From Polaromonas sp. (GTDB lineage Bacteria; Pseudomonadota; Gammaproteobacteria; Burkholderiales; Burkholderiaceae_C): a DNA stretch of 64,000 nucleotides. The stretch spans positions 124,001 through 188,000 of the forward strand of contig JAAFIP010000005.1 in NCBI GenBank assembly GCA_013297865.1. The letters run 5' to 3'. Shown piece by piece: positions 45,833 through 54,542 of this stretch. The position numbers and the translations under genes are program-made. Under the pieces are notes generated by a model. That model ran no database searches, was not told the origin of the DNA, and worked only from the letters and a program-made list of their open reading frames with translations. Within the stretch, counting starts at the first letter, position 1. Each line of letters begins with the position of its first letter.

Positions 45833-46318
45833 ATGGGTTTACTCGATTCTGTTTTAGGCGCGGCGATGGGCGGCGGTCAACAAGGCGGCGGCTTGGGTAA
45901 CATCCTGGGTTCGCTACTTGGCGGTGGCCAGCAGCAGGACGGCAGTGGCGGTGGTCTCAATAGCCAGCTGATCAACGCAGCCATTGGCATGCTGGGCAAT
46001 GACGGCGGCCAAGGCGGACTGGGCGGACTGGCCGCAAAATTCCAGCAGGCCGGTTTGGGCGATGCCGTGAACTCCTGGATTGGCAGCGGCGAAAACCAGG
46101 CCGTGGATGCCGGTCAGGTCACCAACGCGCTGGGCCAGGACACCATCAACGACATTGCCTCCAAGCTGGGCATGAGCCAGGGCGATGCTGCAGGCCAGCT
46201 CAGCCAGATTCTGCCCGGCCTGATCAACCACCTCACACCCAACGGCCAGGCCCCCGAAGGCGGTCTGGGCAATGCTGGCGACCTGATGGGCATGCTGGGC
46301 AAGATGCTGCAGAAGTAA
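45833..46318 (+). CDS. YidB family protein (DUF937)
   Basis: 161 residues starting MGLLDSVLGAAMGGGQQGGG. A Gly/Gln-rich N-terminal half leads to the DUF937/YidB core: QLINAAIGMLGNDGGQGGLG, LAAKFQQAGLGDAVNSWIGS (~residues 68-87), then VDAGQVTNALGQDTINDIAS, with a C-terminal NHLTPNGQAPEGG. The protein is small and soluble; the function is unknown. It has its own ribosome region (TTGGAGCACATC). A longer upstream frame reading through the stem-loop is rejected because its residues are unlike the family. Confidence 0.9.
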   Translation: MGLLDSVLGAAMGGGQQGGGLGNILGSLLGGGQQQDGSGGGLNSQLINAAIGMLGNDGGQGGLGGLAAKFQQAGLGDAVNSWIGSGENQAVDAGQVTNALGQDTINDIASKLGMSQGDAAGQLSQILPGLINHLTPNGQAPEGGLGNAGDLMGMLGKMLQK

Positions 46319-46344
46319 GCACTGCGCATTATCAGTTCGCGGGC

Positions 46345-46395
46345 ACTATAGTTTTTATAGCTGCTCCCGCGATATTCTATTGGCCTGCGGGCCAA
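46345..46395 (-). repeat. Dispersed repeat copy 10
   Basis: Reverse orientation: TTATAGCTGCTCCCGCGATA then TTCTATTGGCCTGCGGGCCA. It lies between convergent yidB and the alpha/beta hydrolase. Confidence 0.88.
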
Positions 46396-46462
46396 TTTTG
46401 CTTTAAAAAGTGCCCGTTGACGCACACCAGGCAGGCGCGCACGCCCTCGCGCGATGCCAGGC

Positions 46463-47317
46463 TCAGGCGCGCAGCTGGGTCAACCAGTTGTGCATCAGGC
46501 CCAGCACCTGATCGCGTTCGGGGTCGTTGAGTATCTCGTGGTACATCGCTTCAAAGCAATGCGAGCGCACCACCTTGCTCGGTGCGGCCTGGGCAAAGGC
46601 GCGGCTACCCTGGGGGTTGACCAGGCGGTCTGCACCGGCATACACCAAAAGCGTAGGCGTGCTCCACACGGAGGCAGCGCTGATGCAGGCTGCGCCCTCG
46701 CGGTAGATCCATTGGGCCAGGCGGGCGTTGATGCGGTCGTGCACCAGGGGGTCGCTCTGGTAGGCCCTGATGACCTCCGCATCCCGGCATAGATAAGCTT
46801 GTTTCAGACCATTGCCCACGCGCGTGTTGGGTGCCACACTCATCAGGCTGGAAAGCAGCAGTTTCTGCGCCTTGCTCAGCCCGGGGTCGAACGCGGGGGA
46901 GCTCAGGATCAGCCCCTCCACGCGGCGCATTTTGTGCAGCACAAACTGGGCCGCCACCACACCGCCCATGCTGTGCCCGAGCAATATCAAAGGTTCGTTG
47001 GCTGCCATGATGCGCCGGGTGCTGTCCACCACGTCGGTCAGATCGTCCAGCAGGCGGGTGTCATACGGCAGCACGCCGCGCGCACCGCCTGAGTCGCCAT
47101 GGCCCACCTGGTCATAGCTGCGCACCGTGTAGCCCCACTGGTTCAGCGCATCGGCCACGCCAGCGTAGCGGGCAGCGTGCTCGCCCAGGCCGTGCACCAC
47201 CAGCACGGTGCCGCGGGGGCTGTCGTCGTCCAGTCCGTTGTCAGTGAACGGCCAGTCCTGCACGGCAATATTGTCTCCATCGGCCGCTGTCAAGGGCGAG
47301 AGGTAAGAGTCACTCAT
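46463..47317 (-). CDS. Alpha/beta hydrolase, monoacylglycerol-lipase-like
   Basis: 284 residues. The nucleophile elbow is GHSMGG (~residues 114-119), the oxyanion strand is LVVHGLGEHAARY (~40-52), the catalytic Asp is in VYAGADRLVNPQG (~226-238), and the His is in FEAMYHEILNDPERDQV (~255-271). HGxGEH and the lid region match the Hydrolase_4/lysophospholipase group. It is probably cytosolic; no signal is seen. It lies 45 bp downstream of the M20 peptidase gene on the same strand and may share its transcript. Confidence 0.9.
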   Translation of the reverse strand: MSDSYLSPLTAADGDNIAVQDWPFTDNGLDDDSPRGTVLVVHGLGEHAARYAGVADALNQWGYTVRSYDQVGHGDSGGARGVLPYDTRLLDDLTDVVDSTRRIMAANEPLILLGHSMGGVVAAQFVLHKMRRVEGLILSSPAFDPGLSKAQKLLLSSLMSVAPNTRVGNGLKQAYLCRDAEVIRAYQSDPLVHDRINARLAQWIYREGAACISAASVWSTPTLLVYAGADRLVNPQGSRAFAQAAPSKVVRSHCFEAMYHEILNDPERDQVLGLMHNWLTQLRA

Positions 47318-47362
47318 GCGGTTTTATAGATGATGCCTTGTTGGTGGGGTGTCCCGGGTTTG

Positions 47363-48853
47363 TCAGGGATGCGCTGCGATCACACTGGCCACGGCTGCGG
47401 TGAGCTTTTTGGCGTAGTCCAAGTGCAGAAATTCATTGGGGCCGTGGGCATTGCTCTTGGGGCCAAGCACGCCGCAGACCATCATCTGCGCTTTGGGAAA
47501 GCCCTGGGAGAGCATATTCATCAGCGGAATCGTGCCGCCCTGGCCGATATAGCCGCAGGGCGCCGCGTAGTGCGCCTGGCTGGCTGCGTTGAGCGCCTGC
47601 TCAAACCAGGCGGCGTTGCTGGGGGCGTTCCAGCCCGTGGCGCCGCCACTGGACTCGAAGGTAACCTTGGCCTGATAAGGCGCGTTGTCCTCCAGCAAGG
47701 CCTTGAGCTGCTGCACCGCTTGCGCCGCTTCCACCAGAGGCGGCAGGCGCAGCGAGAGCTTGAACGCCGTGTAGGGGCGCAGCACATTGCCCGCGTCCTT
47801 GAGCGCCGGAAAACCCTCTGCGCCCGTCACACTCAGCGTCGGGGCCCAGGTGCGGGCCAGCAGGCCTTGCAACGGGTCTGTCGTGGTGGGCAGGGTGAAG
47901 GTGCTGGAGCCGCCGCAGTCGTAATGCGCCCAGGGAAAGCGTTTGTGGATTTCGTCGCCCAGTATCTGTGCGGTGGCCCGGGCCTGGGCCAGCCGGTCGG
48001 CCGGCACCTCGCAGTGAAAGCTCGCGGGCAGCAGGCGGCCTGTGGCGCTGTCTTCCAGCCGGTCCAGCACCTGGCGCATGATGCGAAAGCTCGATGGCAC
48101 CAGGCCGCTGGCATCGCCCGAGTGCACGCCCTCGGTCAGCACCTCCACCTTCAGGGTGCCGCTGGCCATGCCGCGCAGGCTAGTGGTGAGCCAGAGCTGG
48201 TCGTAGTTGCCAGCGCCCGAGTCCAGGCAGACCACCAGAGACACATCGCCCAGGCTGGTCTTGAGGGCGTCCACATAGGGCAGCAGGTCGTAGGAGCCCG
48301 ATTCCTCGCAGGTCTCGATCAGGCCCACGATGCGCGGATGCGGCACGCCCTGCGCCTTGAGGGCCTGCACCGCGGCAATCGACGCATACACCGCATAACC
48401 GTCATCGGCACTGCCACGCCCATACAGGCGTGCCGCACCGTCTTTGCCGGTTTCCAGCTTGGCCGTCCACGGGCCCAGGTCATTGCGCCAGCCAGTGAAC
48501 TCGGGCTGCTTGTCCAGGTGGCCGTACATCAGCACCGTCTGCTTGGAGCTGCTTTGGTGGGCAGGAATTTCAAAAAACAGCACCGGCGTGCGCGCGCTGC
48601 CATCGGGCTTGTTCAGGCGCAGCACCTGCAGGGTCAGGCCGTCCACCTTTTGCGCGGCCACCCAATCGGCCGCATTGCGCAGCACGGTGTCGATATGGCC
48701 GTGGGCCGCCCAGTCGGCATCAAAGCCGGGTGACTTGGCGGGAATAGCAATGTAGTCGGTGATGCGCTGGGTGATGTCACTGTCCCATGCTTGGGTGACA
48801 TGCGTCAGCGCATCGGCGGTGTTGAGAAGCTGGGCGGGCACGCGTGCGTTCAT
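47363..48853 (-). CDS. M20 family metallopeptidase
   Basis: 496 residues. The dizinc site of M20 dipeptidases shows as MYGHLDKQPEF (~residues 109-119), YGRGSADDGYAVY (~140-152, bridging Asp) and ETCEESGSYDLL (~175-186), with a later His-containing GQGGTIPLMNMLS loop. A lid domain sits at ~215-380. The pattern matches the CNDP/DapE-like group that cleaves dipeptides. No signal peptide is seen, so it is cytosolic. The substrate is unknown. Confidence 0.9.
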   Translation of the reverse strand: MNARVPAQLLNTADALTHVTQAWDSDITQRITDYIAIPAKSPGFDADWAAHGHIDTVLRNAADWVAAQKVDGLTLQVLRLNKPDGSARTPVLFFEIPAHQSSSKQTVLMYGHLDKQPEFTGWRNDLGPWTAKLETGKDGAARLYGRGSADDGYAVYASIAAVQALKAQGVPHPRIVGLIETCEESGSYDLLPYVDALKTSLGDVSLVVCLDSGAGNYDQLWLTTSLRGMASGTLKVEVLTEGVHSGDASGLVPSSFRIMRQVLDRLEDSATGRLLPASFHCEVPADRLAQARATAQILGDEIHKRFPWAHYDCGGSSTFTLPTTTDPLQGLLARTWAPTLSVTGAEGFPALKDAGNVLRPYTAFKLSLRLPPLVEAAQAVQQLKALLEDNAPYQAKVTFESSGGATGWNAPSNAAWFEQALNAASQAHYAAPCGYIGQGGTIPLMNMLSQGFPKAQMMVCGVLGPKSNAHGPNEFLHLDYAKKLTAAVASVIAAHP

Positions 48854-48910
48854 GGTATGGGGCTTTCAGTTAATGGCATCGTAGCGGTTTTTGGACTCCG
48901 CGCACAGACC

Positions 48911-49597
48911 CTAGCCGCCCAGACTGACCACCCAGGCCACCAAGGCTGCGCACAGCGCAAACACCACAGCAGCCACGGTGCGCGAGACGGCATCGTCGCG
49001 CGAGGGGGCCACTGCGACTTCCAGCTGCTTGTCGCCTGTGAGCATGGGGCGGATCAGGTTTTCCTTTTTCCGCGTGAGGTAAAAAATAATCGCCACCACA
49101 TGCAGCAACGCCAGCGCAACCAGCACTTTGTTGCCCACTTCCTTGTGGTACCAGGTGGCCAGACTCACGCGCGCGCTGGAGACAAACTTGTACAGCGGCC
49201 CCTGGTTGGCTATCTCGTCGTCGCTGACCAGGCCGGTGGCCACCTGCAGCATCAAAAACGCCAGCAGCGCGAACACCGAGCCGGCGCCAAGCGGGTTGTG
49301 CCCCACCGAGTGCTCTGCCTTGCCGCGGCCTTTGAGGTAGGCCAGTATCGTAGAGGGGGCGTAGATAAAGCTGGCAAAGCGCGACCAGCGCCCGCCCACA
49401 AAGCCCCATACCAGGCGAAACAGCAGCAGAGTAAAGACGGCGTAGCCCAGGCGAAAGTGCCACTGCATCCAGGCCCCACCCACATTGCCCGAGACCAGCA
49501 GGCCGATGACGCACAGCGTCAAGGCCCAGTGAAATAGGCGTGTGGGCAAGTCCCACACGCGCACGCTGCGTGCGCTGGCGCTGGCCTGAGAGGGCAT
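48911..49597 (-). CDS. Cytochrome b561-like membrane protein
   Basis: 228 residues from the ATG after GGAGACATTT. Five hydrophobic segments appear (FHWALTLCVIGLLVSGNVGG; LGYAVFTLLLFRLVWGFVGG; VFALLAFLMLQVATGLVSDD; VLVALALLHVVAIIFYLTR; AAVVFALCAALVAWVVSLGG). Conserved His residues near WDLPTRLFHW, MQWHFRLGY and LLHVVAI are the expected haem b ligands of the di-haem cytochrome b/b6 family. It likely passes electrons from the quinone pool to a periplasmic c-type cytochrome; the cytochrome c-prime gene is divergent next door (190 bp). Confidence 0.86.
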   Translation of the reverse strand: MPSQASASARSVRVWDLPTRLFHWALTLCVIGLLVSGNVGGAWMQWHFRLGYAVFTLLLFRLVWGFVGGRWSRFASFIYAPSTILAYLKGRGKAEHSVGHNPLGAGSVFALLAFLMLQVATGLVSDDEIANQGPLYKFVSSARVSLATWYHKEVGNKVLVALALLHVVAIIFYLTRKKENLIRPMLTGDKQLEVAVAPSRDDAVSRTVAAVVFALCAALVAWVVSLGG

Positions 49598-49786
49598 AAA
49601 TGTCTCCTGCTTCAATGTGGATGAAAGCCAATAGCTTAGCGCTGCCGGGAAATTAGTGCAAACCCTAGTCATTCAGATGCTGATGGCCGGGAACTTGCTT
49701 GATTGTCAGGCCTCAGACCAGAGGCGCGCAACAACTGTGCGCCAAACTGCGGTATAAACAAATTCTTTTTTGATGAGGGAAAACTT

Positions 49787-50239
49787 ATGTCTCCACGCTC
49801 ACTTGTTCAAGCCTCCATCGCCGCACTCGCCCTGGCCAGTGCCTTGCCTGCAGCAGCCCAGTTTGCCAAACCTGAAGACGCCATCAAATACCGACAAAGC
49901 GCGCTGTCCGTGATGGCCGCCCACTTCGGCCGTGTCGGTGCCATGGTCAACGGTCGCGTGCCCTTTGACGCCGCCATGGCCCAGCAAAATGCCGAAATCG
50001 CCACCATGATGTCCAGCCTGCCATGGCAGGGCTTTGGCGCAGGCACCGAAGGCGGCAAGGCCAAGCCCGAAATCTGGAAAGAAAGCGCCAAGTTCAAGGA
50101 ACTGAGCGATGACATGAACAAGAAGATGGTGGCCCTGAATGCCGCAGCCAAAACCGGCAATCTGGACAACATCAAAACCGCCTTTGGCGCCGTCGGTGGC
50201 AGCTGCAAGACCTGCCACGATGCTTACCGCAACCAGTAA
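49787..50239 (+). CDS. Cytochrome c-prime (class II)
   Basis: 150 residues. A signal peptide (MSPRSLVQASIAALALASAL, cut near AAAQF) is followed by a four-helix bundle (ALSVMAAHFGRVGAMVNGRV; AEIATMMSSLPWQGFG; KFKELSDDMNKKMVALNAAA). The haem-binding CKTCH lies near the C-terminus (~142-146), as is typical of class II c-type cytochromes. These bind NO or CO and are linked to nitric-oxide protection or electron transfer. The start follows GAGGGAAAACTT. A Rho-independent terminator follows at 50279. Confidence 0.93.
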   Translation: MSPRSLVQASIAALALASALPAAAQFAKPEDAIKYRQSALSVMAAHFGRVGAMVNGRVPFDAAMAQQNAEIATMMSSLPWQGFGAGTEGGKAKPEIWKESAKFKELSDDMNKKMVALNAAAKTGNLDNIKTAFGAVGGSCKTCHDAYRNQ

Positions 50240-50278
50240 TTGACAGTCCTCCTCGGCAGCTGCTCTTGGCTGTCCTCG

Positions 50279-50310
50279 CCCGTTGGTGTCATGCCAACGG
50301 GCTTTTTTTT
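50279..50310 (+). terminator. Rho-independent terminator after cytochrome c-prime
   Basis: CCCGTTGG pairs with CCAACGGG around a 7-nt loop (TGTCATG) and is followed by C and eight T. Confidence 0.92.
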
Positions 50311-50319
50311 GGGGCAGGC

Positions 50320-50832
50320 TCAGGCTTTTTCGGCCAGCAGCTTGCCAATGAGCTTGTGCAAGGCGGCAAAATCTGGCGCGCCCACATAGCGCTTCACAAT
50401 CTCACCCTTTTTGTTGACGATGTAGGTGGTGGGCGTGAGCTTCACATCACCCCAGGCCTTGGCCACCGCCCCGGTGTTGTCAATGGCCACCTTGAAAGGC
50501 AGCTGGCGGGTCTGTGCGTAGTTGACCACATAGCTGGGCGGGTCGTAGCTCATGGCCACGGCCACGGTGTCAAAGCCCTGGGCCTGAAACTGCTGGTGCG
50601 TGGCGATGATCTGCGGCATCTCGGCCACGCAGGTGGTGCAGCTGGTCGCCCAGAAGTTCACCAAAGTCACCTTGCCTTTCATGGCTTCGGTGGTGTGTTT
50701 GCTACCGTCAAGCAACACCATGGTCGATGCAGGGGCTGGCCCCGTGAACTCTGACACATTGCTACACGCGCTCAGGGTCATAGCGATTGCCAAGCCAGCG
50801 CCAACTAAGGCAAGATACAGTATCTTTTTCAT
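50320..50832 (-). CDS. TlpA-like thioredoxin-fold lipoprotein
   Basis: 170 residues. The start at MKKILYLALVGAGLAIAMTL gives a lipoprotein signal with LSAC at the cleavage site. The thioredoxin domain contains the redox pair in NFWATSCTTCVAEMP (C-T-T-C, ~residues 78-84), the cis-Pro segment LTPTTYIVNKKG (~134-145) and GKVTLVNFWA. Probably a periplasmic, membrane-anchored disulphide reductase such as those maintaining c-type cytochrome or other exported cysteines. The longer upstream frame lacks a signal. It is divergent from the DUF4197 gene. Confidence 0.9.
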   Translation of the reverse strand: MKKILYLALVGAGLAIAMTLSACSNVSEFTGPAPASTMVLLDGSKHTTEAMKGKVTLVNFWATSCTTCVAEMPQIIATHQQFQAQGFDTVAVAMSYDPPSYVVNYAQTRQLPFKVAIDNTGAVAKAWGDVKLTPTTYIVNKKGEIVKRYVGAPDFAALHKLIGKLLAEKA

Positions 50833-50847
50833 CTTCAGGAGTTTCTC

Positions 50848-51552
50848 ATGGATCGCAGACAGTTTAACCAAGCCGGCATGTCCTCGCTGGCCTTATTGAT
50901 CGCTGCCACCTACGAACAGGCCTACGCCCTCTCGTTGGGCGATTTGACCAACGCCGACGCCAGCGCCGGGGTGAAAGCCGCACTGGAAAAGGGCGCTTTG
51001 GCTGCCATCGGCATTCTGGGCAAAAACGATGGATTCCTGGGCAACGAGAAAGTTCGCATTCCCCTGCCCGGTTATCTCAATGATGCAGGCAAGCTGATGC
51101 GCCAGCTCGGTCAGGGCAAGCGGGTGGACGAGCTGGTCACCTCCATGAACCGGGGCGCCGAGCAGGCCATGCCCATGGCCAAAACCTTGCTGGTCAACAC
51201 CGTCAAAGGCATGAGCGTGACGGACGCCAAAAACATCCTGACCGGTGGCGACACGTCAGTGACCAGCTTTTTCGCTGACAAGACGCGCGCGCCCCTGGGC
51301 GTGCAGTTTCTGCCGATCGTCAACCAGGCCACCGAAAAAGTGGGCCTGGCCGCAAAGTACAACAGCGTGGCAGGCAAAGGCCAGAGCCTGGGCCTGGTCA
51401 AAAAGGAAGACGCCAATATCCAGCAGTACGTCACTGGCAAGGCACTGGACGGCCTGTACCTGGTGATTGGCGAGCAGGAAAAGCTGATTCGCCAGGACCC
51501 TGTGGGCACGGGCAGCAGCATTTTGAAAAAGGTCTTCGGCGTGCTAAAGTAA
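50848..51552 (+). CDS. DUF4197 family exported protein
   Basis: 234 residues. N-terminus MDRRQFNQAGMSSLALLIAA looks like a Tat-like or Sec signal. The DUF4197 body is recognised from GVKAALEKGALAAIGILGKN, VRIPLPGYLNDAGKLMRQLG (~70-90), MNRGAEQAMPMAKTLLVNTV (~108) and GGDTSVTSFFADKTRAPL (~133). The C-terminal half is helical (YNSVAGKGQSLGLV; LDGLYLVIGEQEKLIRQDPV). Function is unknown; homologues are exported and often outer-membrane linked. It is followed by a dispersed repeat and the nucleotidase gene. Confidence 0.87.
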   Translation: MDRRQFNQAGMSSLALLIAATYEQAYALSLGDLTNADASAGVKAALEKGALAAIGILGKNDGFLGNEKVRIPLPGYLNDAGKLMRQLGQGKRVDELVTSMNRGAEQAMPMAKTLLVNTVKGMSVTDAKNILTGGDTSVTSFFADKTRAPLGVQFLPIVNQATEKVGLAAKYNSVAGKGQSLGLVKKEDANIQQYVTGKALDGLYLVIGEQEKLIRQDPVGTGSSILKKVFGVLK

Positions 51553-51586
51553 ACGCTGTCAGTTGACACATTTTTTATGCTCCATC

Positions 51587-51637
51587 GGCCTCCAGCCCAA
51601 TAGAATATCGCGGGACCAGCTATGAAATTTATAGTAA
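51587..51637 (+). repeat. Dispersed repeat copy 11 (reaches into the nucleotidase start)
   Basis: GGCCTCCAGCCCAATAGAAT, then ATCGCGGGACCAGCTATGAA and ATTTATAGTAAA. The core has one change (GGGACC for GGGAGC). Its right arm contains the ATG and first five codons of the gene at 51622. Confidence 0.9.
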
Positions 51638-53292
51638 ACCACTCTTTGTATGCAGCTGCATCTCCCCGCCTGGCGCTGCGCGCAGGCAGCCTGAGCGCAC
51701 TGGCGCTGCTGGCGGCCTGTGCCACCCAAGGGCCAGCGCCCGTCAGCGGCCCTGTCAAGCTAACGGTGCTGCACACTAACGACCACCATGGCCGTTTCTG
51801 GAAAAACTCTGACGGCGAATACGGCCTGGCAGCGCGTAAAACCCTGATCGACAGCGTGCGTTCCGAGGTCAAAGCCGCAGGTGGCCACACCTTGCTGCTG
51901 GACGGCGGCGATGTCAACACCGGCGTGCCCGAGAGTGACACGCAAGACGCCGAGCCGGATTTCAAGGGCATGAAGCTGCTGGGCTATGACGCCATGGCTT
52001 TGGGCAACCACGAGTTTGACAAGCCCCTGCCGGTGCTGGCCAAGCAAATGGCCTGGGCGGGCTTTCCGATGCTGTCGGCCAATATCTACAAAGACGGCCA
52101 GCGCCTGTTCAAACCGTACGAGATGTTCGAGCGCGGCGGCCTGAAGATCGCCGTGCTGGGCCTGACCACCGATGACACCGCCAAAATGGTCGATCCGGCC
52201 AATGTGGCTGGCGTGGAGTTTCGCAAGCCCGCGCGTGAAGCAGCGGCGCTGATGCCTGAGCTGAAAAAGCAGGCGCATGTCGTGATTGCGGCCACCCACA
52301 TGGGCCACTACACCAATGGTGCGCGGGGCGTCAACGCCGAGGGTGATGTCGAGATGGCACGCCAGGTCAAGGGCCTTGACCTGATCGTCGGCGGCCACAG
52401 CCAGAACCCGGTGTGCATGCTGGACCAGCTCAACCGCAATGATGCCTATCAGCCCGGCGGCGCATGCAAGCCCGACCAGCAAAACGGCACCTGGATTGTG
52501 CAGGCGCATGAGTGGGGCAAATATGTGGGCCGAGCGGATTTTGAATACGCAGGCGGCGAGCTCAAGCTGGTCAAATACACGCTGATTCCCGTGAACCTGA
52601 AAAAGACCGTCAAGGCTGCCGACGGCAAAGACCAGAAAGTCTTTGCCACCAGCGAGATTGCCGAGGACGCAGCCACCCTGGCCTTTTTGCAGCCCTTCCA
52701 GGACAAGGGCCGCGCCGCACTCGATGTGGTGGTGGGCGAGTCTGATGGCAAGCTCGAAGGTGATCGCGCGGTGGTGCGGGCCCAGCCTACCAATCTGGGG
52801 GTGTTTATCGCCAGCGTCATGCAGCAGCGCGCCAAGGCCGATGTGGGCATCATGAACTCCGGCGGTATCCGCGACTCCCTGCCTGCGGGCAAGCTGACCT
52901 ACAAGGACGTGCTCAAGGTGCAGCCCTTTGGCAACATGCTGGCCTATGTGGACCTCAGCGGCAAAGAGCTGATGGACTACCTCAACGCCGCCGCCAAAAT
53001 GAGCGCGGGCTCTGGCGCGTTTGCGCAGTTCTCCGGCGTGCAGCTGGTGATCGAAGCGGGCGCAGTCAAAACTGCCACCATCAAAGGCGCAGCGATTGAC
53101 CCGGGCAAAACCTACCGACTCGCGCTCAACAACTTCCAGGCCAACGGCGGTGACGGCTACCCCAAACTCAGCAACCACCCCGGCTATGTCAACACCGGCT
53201 TTGTAGACGCCGATGTGATGCGCGAATACCTCAGCAAAAACGGCATCAAGGCCGCCAATTTTGCGCCGGGTGAGGCCGTAGTGCGGCGCTAG
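51622..53292 (+). CDS. 5'-nucleotidase/metallophosphatase lipoprotein (UshA/NadN-like)
   Basis: 556 residues. The lipoprotein signal (arginine-containing stretch to ALALLAAC, ~residues 15-34) is followed by the calcineurin-like domain: TVLHTNDHHGRF (~48-59), LLDGGDVNTGVPESD, MALGNHEFD (~130-138), VIAATHMGHY and IVGGHSQNP, i.e. the dimetal ligands. The C-terminal nucleotide-binding domain begins near residue 360 (MNSGGIRDSL; FGNMLAYVDLSG; NFQANGGDGYPKL). It degrades periplasmic nucleotides or NAD. The ATG and MKFIV are encoded by a dispersed repeat, whose GGGA replaces a normal ribosome site; no better downstream start with a complete signal is seen. Confidence 0.92.
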   Translation: MKFIVNHSLYAAASPRLALRAGSLSALALLAACATQGPAPVSGPVKLTVLHTNDHHGRFWKNSDGEYGLAARKTLIDSVRSEVKAAGGHTLLLDGGDVNTGVPESDTQDAEPDFKGMKLLGYDAMALGNHEFDKPLPVLAKQMAWAGFPMLSANIYKDGQRLFKPYEMFERGGLKIAVLGLTTDDTAKMVDPANVAGVEFRKPAREAAALMPELKKQAHVVIAATHMGHYTNGARGVNAEGDVEMARQVKGLDLIVGGHSQNPVCMLDQLNRNDAYQPGGACKPDQQNGTWIVQAHEWGKYVGRADFEYAGGELKLVKYTLIPVNLKKTVKAADGKDQKVFATSEIAEDAATLAFLQPFQDKGRAALDVVVGESDGKLEGDRAVVRAQPTNLGVFIASVMQQRAKADVGIMNSGGIRDSLPAGKLTYKDVLKVQPFGNMLAYVDLSGKELMDYLNAAAKMSAGSGAFAQFSGVQLVIEAGAVKTATIKGAAIDPGKTYRLALNNFQANGGDGYPKLSNHPGYVNTGFVDADVMREYLSKNGIKAANFAPGEAVVRR

Positions 53293-53376
53293 AGAATCAA
53301 GTTGAGCTCGTCGCCAAGCCTCTTATAGCGGCTAGTGTGGCCAATGGCCGCTTGCCAATTAAAAACCTAGACTGAA

Positions 53377-53913
53377 CTAGTTTGTGTTTTGAAAATGATC
53401 TGAGAGCATTAGCCACCCTTCTGGCCAATCCCCAATACCGCTTTGCGCATTGATGTGACCTTTAGCTCCAACTGAGACATGCTTAGCTCTAAGCTTTTGC
53501 ATAATTCCTGCAGTGAATTGGGCGTCGGAAAATGGGTCATCAGTACTACTTATTGCAAGAACTGCGCAATGCCGCTTCGGCTCTGGAAGCGGTGCGAAGC
53601 CAACAGCTTCTTGAGGGAAATTAGGGCCTTCTGGATTCGGTATTGCGACCAACATGCAACCAGCAATATCCAGCTGGCTGATTGCCAACCAGTGTATAAA
53701 AGCGAGACAGCCCAGGCTATGAGCAACAAGTAACGGGGGCTGGTTGCTTGCCTCGACAGCTTTTTCAATTTTCGCTACCCACTCGTTGCAAACAGGAAAC
53801 TCCCAATTATCTTGCTGGATTCTGGACACACCATGATGATGCAGCTCCCACAGCGATTGCCAATGGGTTGGGCCAGAGTTTGTAATTCCGGGAATCAGTA
53901 AAATAGGTGGCAT
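53377..53913 (-). CDS. RBBP9/YdeN-type serine hydrolase
   Basis: 178 residues, family opening PPILLIPGITNSGPTHWQSL, nucleophile LLVAHSLGCLAFIHW (Ser ~residue 67), Asp in SSTDDPFSDAQF (~124) and His in GAKGHINAQSGIGDW (~152). This is a small alpha/beta hydrolase of the DUF452/RBBP9 group. The stretch 53.3-54.5 kb appears AT-richer than its flanks, with different codon use, which suggests transfer of this gene with the Lrp-like regulator next to it (divergent, 131 bp away). Confidence 0.86.
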   Translation of the reverse strand: MPPILLIPGITNSGPTHWQSLWELHHHGVSRIQQDNWEFPVCNEWVAKIEKAVEASNQPPLLVAHSLGCLAFIHWLAISQLDIAGCMLVAIPNPEGPNFPQEAVGFAPLPEPKRHCAVLAISSTDDPFSDAQFTAGIMQKLRAKHVSVGAKGHINAQSGIGDWPEGWLMLSDHFQNTN

Positions 53914-54044
53914 AAGATAGATTTATTGCTGGATATTTTTTACACACGGTTATTTTGAGTTTTTGAGTCCAGTGTGCCCATAACAAGTTATCGAATTACT
54001 CAACTCAAAAGCTTGTTTTCATCGGAAATAGGGGCGAGATACTT

Positions 54045-54485
54045 ATGGAAATAGATGCGAAGGACCGCCGCATACTCAATGCCCTACAACTTGACGCCAG
54101 ACAGAGTCTCTCGGCGCTGGGTAAAAAAATTGGTCTCTCGCAACCCGCAATCAGTGAGCGAGTAAAGAAGCTTGAGGAAGCTGGGGTCATTGCCGGGTAC
54201 TCTGCACATGTGAATCTAAAGGCGATCGGAATAGGACTAGAGGCTATCGTTCGCGTGAGGACAACGCATCAACACATTAATACCTATGTCAGCATTTTCC
54301 AAAAAATGCCTGAAGTACTGAATGTGGTGCGAGTTACAGGGGAAGATTGCTTCATAGTGCAATGCGCATTTAAGCAAGCAGAAGACCTGGAGCGGATCGT
54401 TGACTCGCTTGCCGCTTACGGTAGCGTGCAAACCTCACTGGTTTTATCCCGCCCCATCTCAAAGTTTGCTCACCTCGGGCCATGA
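54045..54485 (+). CDS. Lrp/AsnC family transcriptional regulator
   Basis: 146 residues: helix-turn-helix (IDAKDRRILNALQLDARQSL; ALGKKIGLSQPAISERVKKL, ~residues 3-45) and a ligand-binding RAM domain (GYSAHVNLKAIGIGLEAIVR; VLNVVRVTGEDCFIVQCAFK). Lrp-type proteins form octamers that bind amino acids. The codon use and AT content match the neighbouring hydrolase, its likely target, since the two are divergent. The ligand cannot be told. Confidence 0.92.
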   Translation: MEIDAKDRRILNALQLDARQSLSALGKKIGLSQPAISERVKKLEEAGVIAGYSAHVNLKAIGIGLEAIVRVRTTHQHINTYVSIFQKMPEVLNVVRVTGEDCFIVQCAFKQAEDLERIVDSLAAYGSVQTSLVLSRPISKFAHLGP

Positions 54486-54542
54486 ACACAGCCGTCAAGT
54501 GCAGTCCATGCGAGGTGTTGACTGCAGGCGACCGAGAGGCCT

